Of a stretch of 5,183 bases of DNA, positions 1 through 4,821 are shown in pieces. Source of the DNA: Gammaproteobacteria bacterium (lineage in GTDB: Bacteria > Pseudomonadota > Gammaproteobacteria > Steroidobacterales > Steroidobacteraceae); assembly GCA_003162555.1 (NCBI GenBank), contig PMNQ01000197.1, positions 1-5,183 of the forward strand, read 5' to 3'. Made by a program: the position numbers and the translations under genes. The stretch's first letter is position 1; every line of letters starts with the position of its first letter. A model generated the notes under the pieces. It searched no databases, was not told the DNA's origin, and saw only the letters and a program-made list of their open reading frames with translations.

Positions 1-92
1 TCGGAGTTCGGAGTTCGGAGTTCAGCAGGCAGTTTCGATTTAAGAACCGCTTCGTTTTCAAAATCCGCACTCCGCACTCCGCACTCCGCACT
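1..92. repeat. Two facing heptamer tandem arrays
   Basis: Positions 1-21 are three exact copies of TCGGAGT (the array may begin before the window). Positions 65-92 are four exact copies of CCGCACT. In rotated form the left unit is AGTTCGG and the complement of the right unit is AGTGCGG, so the arrays are inverted near-complements with one mismatch per unit, separated by 43 bases. Transcribed, they could fold into an imperfect stem. The last copy overlaps the first base of the proposed TTG start of mutY, leaving no room for a normal ribosome binding site. Copy counts are read directly; any function (slippage-prone spacer, transcript end, repeat family) is unknown. Confidence 0.85.
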
Positions 93-1030
93 TGAAGCGG
101 CTCGTCCCGCTTTTGCTGGACTGGTTCGCCGCGAACGCCCGCGACCTGCCGTGGCGGCGCACGCGCGATCCTTACGCCGTCTGGGTCTCGGAAATCATGC
201 TCCAGCAGACGCAGGTGAAGACGGTGCTCCCCTACTTCGCGCGCTGGCTGGAGGCGTTGCCGAACTTCGCCGCGCTCGCCGCCGCCCCGGAAGATCGCGT
301 GCTCAAGCTCTGGGAAGGCCTCGGCTACTACTCGCGGGCCCGCAATCTGCACCGACTCGCCCAGGTCATCGCCAGCCGCCCCGTTCCGCCGCGCACCCCG
401 GCCGAATGGCGCGAGCTCCCCGGCATCGGCCCCTACACCGCCGCGGCGATCACGAGCATCGCGTTCGGCGAACCCGCCGCGGTGGTGGACGGCAATGTCG
501 TCCGCATCCTCGCCCGGCTGACCGGCGAGAGCCGGCTCTTCCGCGACGGCACGGAGGCCGTGAAGCATTTCACCGCGCTCGCCGGCGCCCTGGTCGTCGG
601 CAGCAACCCGGGCGAGCACAACCAGGCGATGATGGAACTCGGCGCGACCGTCTGCCTGCGCCAAAACCCCAAGTGCCCGGTCTGCCCGGTCGCCGAATTC
701 TGCGCCGCGCGCGCCGGCGGATCGCCCGGAACGACGTCGTCGAGCGGGACGACCACCGGGCCGGGAGCGGCGAGCACGGCGGCGAGCTGGGGCGGGATGG
801 GGTCCACCGAGTCCCAGTCGACGGGGAGGCGGACCCGGATCTCGTCGGGCCGGATCGCGGCGGCGCGGGCACCGGCGGCAGGATCGGCGGTCCACTCGAA
901 GGCGACCGCGCCGGACGTGAAGCCGGCGCCGAACGCGACGATGACCACGTTGTCACCCTGCCGGACCCGTCCGGCGTCGACCGCTTCTGCGAGGGCCAGC
1001 GGGACGGACGCCGCGGACGTGTTCCCGTAG
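92..1030 (+). CDS. mutY: A/G-specific adenine glycosylase MutY, N-terminal part; C-terminus replaced by fabH antisense
   Basis: MutY removes adenine mispaired with 8-oxoguanine or guanine in base excision repair. The first ~207 codons are clearly MutY: VSEIMLQQTQV with the catalytic Glu at residue 34, a helix-hairpin-helix around LPGIGPYTAAAI (109-120), VVDGNVVRIL with the catalytic Asp at 133, and a 4Fe-4S loop with Cys188, 195, 198 and 204 in the C-X6-C-X2-C-X5-C spacing. The start is TTG at 92: an in-frame TAA lies at 41-43, there is no ATG or GTG between them, and the alignment with E. coli MutY begins here. No Shine-Dalgarno is visible. From about residue 208 the frame is low-complexity Ser/Thr/Ala/Gly sequence, which is the antisense of fabH, up to the stop at 1028-1030. 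The MutT-like C-terminal domain that recognises 8-oxoguanine is absent (E. coli MutY is about 350 residues). Real homology ends near 710, so the natural end is lost and this is best read as a 3'-truncated gene. Leucine codons favour CTC (13 CTC to 7 CTG by hand), unlike the 5' part of fabH. Confidence 0.85.
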   Translation: MKRLVPLLLDWFAANARDLPWRRTRDPYAVWVSEIMLQQTQVKTVLPYFARWLEALPNFAALAAAPEDRVLKLWEGLGYYSRARNLHRLAQVIASRPVPPRTPAEWRELPGIGPYTAAAITSIAFGEPAAVVDGNVVRILARLTGESRLFRDGTEAVKHFTALAGALVVGSNPGEHNQAMMELGATVCLRQNPKCPVCPVAEFCAARAGGSPGTTSSSGTTTGPGAASTAASWGGMGSTESQSTGRRTRISSGRIAAARAPAAGSAVHSKATAPDVKPAPNATMTTLSPCRTRPASTASARASGTDAADVFP

Positions 1031-1845
1031 CGATCGAGGTTGACGAACATCTTCTCCATCGGGAGCCCCAGGCCCTTGGCCACCGCCTCGATGATGCGGA
1101 TGTTGGCCTGGTGCGGCACCAGCCAGGTGAGCTCATCGCGGCTGAGATTGTTGGCGGCGAGCGCCTCATCGACCGCGCGGCCAAGCATGCTCACGGCGAT
1201 CTTGAACACCTCGCTGCCCGCCATCTTGATGTAATCGCCCTCCGGGTGAAATCCGGTCGACACGCCGCCCGTGCAGCGCAGCAGCTCGAGATGCGATCCA
1301 TCAGCATGCAGGTGCGTGGAGAGGATCCCGGGCTCGCTATCAGGCGCCAGCAGCACCGCCCCCGCACCGTCGCCAAACAGGATCGCGGTGCCGCGATCTT
1401 TCATGTTCGTGAGCTTTGAAAGCGACTCCGAGCCAACCACCAGCGCCAGCTTCGACTCGCCTGAACGGATGAATTTGTCGGCCACCGACAGCGCGTAGAT
1501 GAAGCCGCTGCAGGCAGCCTCGACGCTGAGCGCGGGACCGCCGAGGTTGCCCAGCCGCCCCTGCAGCATCACACCGGCATTCGGAAAAATAAGGTCCGGC
1601 GTGCAGGTGCCAACGATGATCAGGTCGACTTCGCGCGGCTCGCGCCCGGCAGAGGCAAGCGCGGCGCGCGCGGCGTGCTCGGCCATGTCGACGGTGGTCT
1701 CGCCCGGCGCGACGATGTGGCGCCGCTCGATGCCGGTGCGCTCGCGGATCCAGGCGTCGCTGGTATCCATGAGCTTTTCAAGATCGGCATTCGTCAGCAG
1801 CCCTGCGGGCAGATAACTGCCGGTACCGACAATCCGGGAACGCAT
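433..1845 (-). CDS. fabH: 3-oxoacyl-ACP synthase III (FabH) with an abnormal run-on C-terminus
   Basis: FabH condenses acetyl-CoA with malonyl-ACP to start type II fatty acid synthesis. The catalytic triad is complete: Cys112 (AACSGF), His245 (PHQANIRI) and Asn275 (GNTSAAS). An ATG at 1845 gives the usual N-terminus (MRSRIVGTGSYLP), with a weak GGGA 10 bases upstream. FabH is normally about 317 residues, and the conserved core ends at AFEW near residue 318 (about 892). The frame has no stop there. Residues 319 to about 379 (down to about 710) are a Pro/Val/Asp-rich extension with strongly G/C-biased third positions, so probably truly translated in the source genome. Residues from about 380 to the TAG at 433-435 are antisense of mutY and presumably meaningless. 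The C-terminal core reads FGAGFTSGAVAFEW, where gammaproteobacterial FabH typically has GGGFTWGSAL, and codon choice shifts near residue 262. The gene lies 28 bases after rpmF, where E. coli has plsX. Identity as FabH is firm; the true 3' end is not. Confidence 0.88.
   Translation of the reverse strand: MRSRIVGTGSYLPAGLLTNADLEKLMDTSDAWIRERTGIERRHIVAPGETTVDMAEHAARAALASAGREPREVDLIIVGTCTPDLIFPNAGVMLQGRLGNLGGPALSVEAACSGFIYALSVADKFIRSGESKLALVVGSESLSKLTNMKDRGTAILFGDGAGAVLLAPDSEPGILSTHLHADGSHLELLRCTGGVSTGFHPEGDYIKMAGSEVFKIAVSMLGRAVDEALAANNLSRDELTWLVPHQANIRIIEAVAKGLGLPMEKMFVNLDRYGNTSAASVPLALAEAVDAGRVRQGDNVVIVAFGAGFTSGAVAFEWTADPAAGARAAAIRPDEIRVRLPVDWDSVDPIPPQLAAVLAAPGPVVVPLDDVVPGDPPARAAQNSATGQTGHLGFWRRQTVAPSSIIAWLCSPGLLPTTRAPASAVKCFTASVPSRKSRLSPVSRARMRTTLPSTTAAGSPNAMLVIAAAV
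700..725. other. Seam between mutY and the fabH 3' end
   Basis: MutY similarity on the plus strand ends just after the fourth cluster cysteine (codon 701-703). On the minus strand, coding-like sequence continuous with fabH ends at about the same place. Neither gene has a stop codon here, and each frame runs on as antisense of the other. The local sequence is GC-repetitive (GCGCGCGCCGGCGG at 708-721). The exact breakpoint cannot be fixed to the base. It may be a true rearrangement or an assembly join. Confidence 0.6.
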
Positions 1846-1873
1846 CAGCTACGGGTCCCAGTGAACGAGCGCC

Positions 1874-2065
1874 CTAGCCCTTCTCGTCCAGCTCGGCTCG
1901 TTCGATGACGCGCTTGCCGCGGTAGAAACCGTCGGGCGTGATGCAGTGGCGCAGATGCGTCTCGCCGCTCTGCGAATCGATCGACAGCGCGGGGCGCTTC
2001 AACCCGGAATGCGAACGGTGCATGCCGCGCTTGGAAGGCGTCTTGCGGCTTTTCTGTACGGCCAT
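1874..2065 (-). CDS. rpmF: 50S ribosomal protein L32
   Basis: This 63-residue protein is recognisable along its whole length as L32, a small basic protein of the large ribosomal subunit: [15 protein letters not shown] at the N-terminus, then RSHSGL, ALSID, GETHLRH and the FYRGKRVI ending typical of proteobacterial L32. It is slightly longer than the E. coli protein (57 residues) because of the C-terminal RAELDEKG. It has no four-cysteine zinc motif; the only cysteine is in LRHCIT. The start is supported by an AGGAG (plus-strand CTCCT at 2076-2080) 10 bases before the ATG. It lies 36 bases after yceD and 28 bases before fabH on the same strand, so the three genes are probably cotranscribed, as in E. 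coli. Confidence 0.97.
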   Translation of the reverse strand: MAVQKSRKTPSKRGMHRSHSGLKRPALSIDSQSGETHLRHCITPDGFYRGKRVIERAELDEKG

Positions 2066-2101
2066 GTCGTAAACACTCCTGGCTGAATATCCAATCGCAA
2101 A

Positions 2102-2689
2102 CTAATTCCGGCTCTTCTCGAGCAGCGCGCGCAGATCCGCGAACGGCCGCTGCGTCTCCTCTGTCACCGGCGCCGCTCCAGGCAACGCCTCGCCAATCAC
2201 GGCGCCCGCGACCGCCTCGAGGCAGTGCTCGCCCGCCGCGTGCCGCGGCACGATCGGGAGCGACAGCAGCAACTCCTCCGCGGCCAGTGCCGCCAGCGTG
2301 CCGTGGCCGTCCGCGGCGAGGAAGGTTTCCATCTCCTCCGCCACGTTCGCCGCCTGCTCTTCGCTGTCGACCACTGCGACGTGCGATTCGCTGGCGATCG
2401 CAAGGCGCATCTCGCGCATGCACCGCTGGCACTGCGGCTTCAGCACCGCCTGCACTTTCACATCCGCGACCGGCACACCCCGCTCGCGGCCAAACTGCAA
2501 CCACACCCCGACCGGCCCTTCGGCGACACTGAATTCGGCTGGAATACCCGGCAGGTCGCCCAGGGGAATCTCAAACTCGAACCGCGCGCGCATTTCGGCC
2601 AATTTGGCCAGATCACGCGGCTTGGACCAGCCGTTGGGCATGGGGCGCGTATGATAGGTAGGCATGAGCGGCAAGTCAAAAGCCCGCAT
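2102..2689 (-). CDS. yceD: YceD/DUF177 family protein
   Basis: Small protein of the YceD (DUF177) family, nearly always encoded directly before rpmF. The family has been linked to 23S rRNA and large-subunit accumulation, but the molecular role is not settled. Visible family features are a CQRC pair at Cys87/Cys90 after a beta-rich segment, an acidic stretch (about 109-122), the segment EELLLSLPIVPRH (139-150) followed by EHC (Cys156), and the terminal RPFADLRALLEK. At 195 residues it is somewhat longer than E. coli YceD (about 173). I chose the ATG at 2689 because AAGGG sits 10 bases upstream; ATGs at 2665 and 2641 are alternatives and the extreme N-terminus is poorly conserved. The gene is divergent from maf/yceF with only 32 bases between the starts, and no clear promoter hexamers can be read there. 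Confidence 0.9.
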   Translation of the reverse strand: MRAFDLPLMPTYHTRPMPNGWSKPRDLAKLAEMRARFEFEIPLGDLPGIPAEFSVAEGPVGVWLQFGRERGVPVADVKVQAVLKPQCQRCMREMRLAIASESHVAVVDSEEQAANVAEEMETFLAADGHGTLAALAAEELLLSLPIVPRHAAGEHCLEAVAGAVIGEALPGAAPVTEETQRPFADLRALLEKSRN

Positions 2690-2721
2690 ATCTGTTAAGC
2701 CCTTGTTTCTATTCCGCTGAT

Positions 2722-3324
2722 TTGAATGCTGCCGTGACTTTGCCGCCCCCCGCGCTCATCCTGGCCTCCACCTCGCCGTACCGACGCGAGCTGCTTGGGC
2801 GGCTGGGCCTGCCCTTTACGGTACAGCGTCCCGACGTCGATGAGCGGCCCGTGGCCGGCGAGCGGCCGCAAGCGCGGGCCGAGCGGCTGGCGCTCGCCAA
2901 GGCCACCGCCGTTGCGGTGCTCCATCCGCAGGCGGTCATCATCGGGGCCGACCAGGTCGCATCCTGTGGAGAGCTGATTTTCGACAAGCCCGGCAACGCG
3001 GAGGCCGCACGTGCGCAGCTGCGCGCACAGTCCGGCCGCAGCGCGCAGTTTTACAGCGCCGTCGCAGTCGTGCACGCCGGCCGCGGTGCGAACGATTGCT
3101 TTACCGACCTGACGACCGTCGTCATGCGCACGCTCAGCGATGCTGAAATCGACGCGTACGTTGCGGCCGACAGGCCTTTCGACTGCGCCGGATCATTGCG
3201 CAGCGAGGGGCTGGGAATCAGCCTGTGTGAGCGCATCGAGAGCCAGGACCCGACCGGCCTGATCGGGTTGCCGCTGATCAGGCTCGCTTCGAGCCTGCGC
3301 GCTTGCGGCTACGCACTGCCCTAG
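2722..3324 (+). CDS. yceF: Maf-like nucleotide pyrophosphatase, YceF (7-methyl-GTP) type
   Basis: Maf family enzymes hydrolyse modified or non-canonical nucleoside triphosphates to the monophosphate and pyrophosphate; the YceF subfamily is known to prefer 7-methyl-GTP. Features: ILASTSPYRRELL (13-25) with the Ser and Arg residues of the phosphate site, the catalytic Asp77 in IIGADQV, Lys89 in DKPG, and CAGSLRSEGLGISL (155-168), which matches the YceF subfamily better than other Maf groups. The C-terminus GLIGLPLIRL is also typical. The length of 200 residues is normal (E. coli YceF is about 194). The start is uncertain: TTG at 2722 is the longest choice and GTG at 2734 is equally near the conserved core; neither has a clear Shine-Dalgarno, and the ATG at 2726 is out of frame. 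Its position between divergent yceD and convergent rluC matches E. coli. The 3' end overlaps rluC by 47 bases. Confidence 0.93.
   Translation: MNAAVTLPPPALILASTSPYRRELLGRLGLPFTVQRPDVDERPVAGERPQARAERLALAKATAVAVLHPQAVIIGADQVASCGELIFDKPGNAEAARAQLRAQSGRSAQFYSAVAVVHAGRGANDCFTDLTTVVMRTLSDAEIDAYVAADRPFDCAGSLRSEGLGISLCERIESQDPTGLIGLPLIRLASSLRACGYALP
3278..3324. other. Convergent overlap of yceF and rluC 3' ends
   Basis: The two stop codons (TAG at 3322-3324 on plus, TGA at 3280-3278 on minus) are crossed, so 47 bases encode both the C-terminus of the Maf protein and the end of the basic RluC tail. No intrinsic terminator (hairpin plus T-run) is visible on either strand here, so the transcripts probably overlap further. 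Confidence 0.85.
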
Positions 3325-4372
3325 AGCTTGCCCCGCCCGCACGTCCGGCCGCACGACCGAGTGAAGGGCCAGCGGTGCCCAGCGCGTCGAGCACGGCCTT
3401 GAGCTCGGCGGGGAGTGGCGCACTGATGCTCACCTGCCCGCCCTGCGGCCAATCGAAGGCAACGCTGTGCGCGTGCAGGAACATGCGCTGCAGCCCGAGT
3501 TCGCGCATCGCTGTGTTCGCGGCTGCATCGCCATATTTCACATCGCCCGCGACCGGATGCCGGCAATACGCCGCGTGCACGCGGATCTGATGGGTGCGCC
3601 CGGTTTCGAGCGTCGCCTCGACCAGCGAAGCGCGCGCGCCGAATTGCTGCACGAGTCGAAAGCGCGTGCGCGCGCTCTTGCCGCCCTCGCCGACGCGCAC
3701 TGTGCGCTCGCCACCGACACGCGCTTCGGTCTGCAGCGGCACGTCGATGAGCTTGCGGCCCAGCTCCCAGCGGCCCACGACCAGCGCGAGGTAACTCTTC
3801 TCGACGCGGCCCTCGCGCAGCAGCTCATGCAGCACACGGAGCGCTGCAGGTTTGCGCGTGATCATCAGGATGCCGCTGGTGTCTCGATCCAGACGGTGCG
3901 CGAGCTCGAGCGTCTCGTGCGGCCGCGCGGCGCGCAGCGCTTCGATGATGCCGTAGGTCAGCCCGCTGCCGCCGTGCACGGCAAGTCCTGCAGGCTTGTC
4001 GAGCACCAGCAGCCGCTCGTCCTCGTGGACGATGGCCGCGTTGACGCGCGCCATCAACGCCGGCGGCACGCGCGGCGCACCGCCGCTGGCCACCACATGC
4101 GCGGTCTCGGATTGTTCGCGCACCGGCGGAACGCGGATCGTGTCGCCCGCCGCCAGGCGCTGTTCGGGGCTGCAGCGCTTGCCGTTGACGCGCACCTCGC
4201 CCTTGCGGATAAGGCGGAAAATGCGCGTGCGCGGCACAGCCGGCAGGAGCCGTGCCAGCGCCTTGTCGAGCCTGACGCCCGCGTCTTCCGCGGCGACCTT
4301 AAGCTGCTGGACGGCAGAACGCGGGCCGTGGCCCACCGGGCGCGCTTCTGACATGAATTTGCCGGTCTCCAC
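3278..4372 (-). CDS. rluC: 23S rRNA pseudouridine synthase RluC
   Basis: RluA-family enzyme; in E. coli RluC makes pseudouridine at 955, 2504 and 2580 of 23S rRNA. An S4 RNA-binding domain is visible at about residues 33-82 (VRLDKALARL, then RTRIFRLIRKGEVRVNGKR). The catalytic domain follows, with LVLDKPAGLAVHGGSG (122-137), the catalytic Asp162 in HRLDRDTSG, and TGRTHQIRVH (257-266). The synthase core ends near residue 332. Beyond it is a tail of about 32 residues with nine Arg/Lys and no acidic residue; E. coli RluC is 319 residues, so this tail is extra. The start is GTG at 4372 (TAGGA 8 bases upstream) or the in-frame ATG at 4354 (GGAG 12 bases upstream); the protein is 364 or 358 residues. 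Divergent from rne, as in E. coli. RluC rather than RluD is chosen on the S4-to-core pattern and the rne neighbour. Confidence 0.94.
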   Translation of the reverse strand: METGKFMSEARPVGHGPRSAVQQLKVAAEDAGVRLDKALARLLPAVPRTRIFRLIRKGEVRVNGKRCSPEQRLAAGDTIRVPPVREQSETAHVVASGGAPRVPPALMARVNAAIVHEDERLLVLDKPAGLAVHGGSGLTYGIIEALRAARPHETLELAHRLDRDTSGILMITRKPAALRVLHELLREGRVEKSYLALVVGRWELGRKLIDVPLQTEARVGGERTVRVGEGGKSARTRFRLVQQFGARASLVEATLETGRTHQIRVHAAYCRHPVAGDVKYGDAAANTAMRELGLQRMFLHAHSVAFDWPQGGQVSISAPLPAELKAVLDALGTAGPSLGRAAGRAGGASSRAVRSRKRAGSKRA

Positions 4373-4390
4373 GCACCTGGTCCTAAATCG

Positions 4391-4419
4391 TTGTTTCTAA
4401 AGCCTGCTGCCGCTATACT
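4391..4419 (+). promoter_or_regulatory. Predicted sigma70-type promoter of rne
   Basis: A -35-like TTGTTT at 4391-4396 is followed after exactly 17 bases by TATACT at 4414-4419, close to the TATAAT consensus. Transcription would start around 4425-4426. It lies directly upstream of the divergent rluC start and points towards rne. The match is strong for such GC-rich DNA, and E. coli rne likewise has its main promoter several hundred bases upstream of the start codon. Prediction from sequence only. Confidence 0.65.
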
Positions 4420-4663
4420 TGCCAGGTCCCGCAGCGCGGCCTGGCCGTAACAGAGCCTCAAAGGCAGCGCGCGGCGGCAAGTTCGCGGTCCATGAGCTCG
4501 TTAAGAGCGGCCCGCATAGTAGTTGGTCCTCGAGGACGAGGCCATCGCAAGAGTTCGACCGACCTTTGGGTCTTCGCCCTTGTACTTCAAAGCTGCTCCC
4601 GTGAACACGGTAGAGCCTGAAAGCAAGCGCAAGATGGGTCAGCGAACCTCAAGGTTTTCCGGC

Positions 4664-4692
4664 GCTGCCGATACCGGCGGCTAAAATAAAAT
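4664..4692 (+). promoter_or_regulatory. Hairpin followed by A-rich single strand in the rne leader
   Basis: Arms GCTGCCG (4664-4670) and CGGCGGC (4675-4681) pair over seven positions, including one U-G wobble, around an ATAC loop. TAAAATAAAAT follows directly. It lacks the T-run of an intrinsic terminator on the plus strand. An unstructured A/U-rich stretch next to a stem is the kind of site RNase E cuts, so it is a candidate self-cleavage site; that is inference. Confidence 0.35.
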
Positions 4693-4762
4693 CGATGCCC
4701 CACCGCACGCGCCGCCAATCAATCTTCGGGTTCCCAAGCTGTCCGCCTGACGCCGCGGCGCC

Positions 4763-4776
4763 GCCTGTCACCAGGC
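4763..4776 (+). promoter_or_regulatory. Hairpin near the rne ribosome binding region
   Basis: GCCTG (4763-4767) and CAGGC (4772-4776) form a perfect five-pair stem around TCAC, ending 45 bases before the rne ATG. It belongs to the leader described above. Whether it affects translation is unknown. Confidence 0.35.
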
Positions 4777-4821
4777 AATGCGCTGCGCGGTCGGTCCCTC
4801 ACGCAAATGTAGCAGGGACAA

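Larger units (their letters stand above)
4426..4821 (+). promoter_or_regulatory. Long structured 5' leader of rne, probable autoregulatory UTR
   Basis: About 397 non-coding nucleotides separate the predicted start site from the rne ATG. E. coli rne has a 361-nt leader with hairpins that RNase E itself binds and cuts to limit its own synthesis; length and position here agree. Small hairpins can be read by eye: 4524-4532 with 4537-4544 (eight pairs, bulged T at 4527, AGGA loop), CCGT/ACGG at 4599-4610, AACC/GGTT at 4645-4656, GCTGCCG/CGGCGGC at 4664-4681, and GCCTG/CAGGC at 4763-4776. An A-rich stretch, TAAAATAAAAT, lies at 4682-4692. No credible gene was found in 4373-4821. I could not align it to the Rfam rne5 family; the autoregulatory role is inferred from position and length. 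Confidence 0.55.

Noticed and set aside
433..710. Residues from about 380 to 470 of the fabH frame as a genuine domain
   Set aside because: This part is the exact antisense of the conserved MutY coding sequence, which explains it fully.
151..1419. Long open frame (422 codons) on the plus strand across mutY and fabH
   Set aside because: Its product is Arg/Ala/Gly-rich with no family features and is the shifted or antisense shadow of mutY and fabH in GC-rich DNA.
1845..2504. 219-codon minus-strand frame across rpmF and yceD
   Set aside because: It overlaps two well-supported genes in another frame and has no recognisable protein features.
3467..4351. 294-codon plus-strand frame opposite rluC
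   Set aside because: Exact antisense of the RluC core; composition is that of a GC-rich shadow frame.
4381..4440. Minus-strand promoter for rluC (TGGCAA, 17 bases, TTTAGA)
   Set aside because: Both hexamers match the consensus poorly; I could not support a specific site.
4419..4604. Possible small leader gene upstream of rne (61 codons)
   Set aside because: No Shine-Dalgarno, no recognisable product, and it lies in the region expected to be structured RNA.
4664..4692. Rho-independent terminator
   Set aside because: The stem is followed by an A-rich, not T-rich, stretch on the plus strand; on the minus strand the T-rich stretch precedes the stem.
4751..4760. Palindrome CGCCGCGGCG as an operator
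   Set aside because: Short GC palindromes are expected by chance in this composition and nothing ties it to a regulator.
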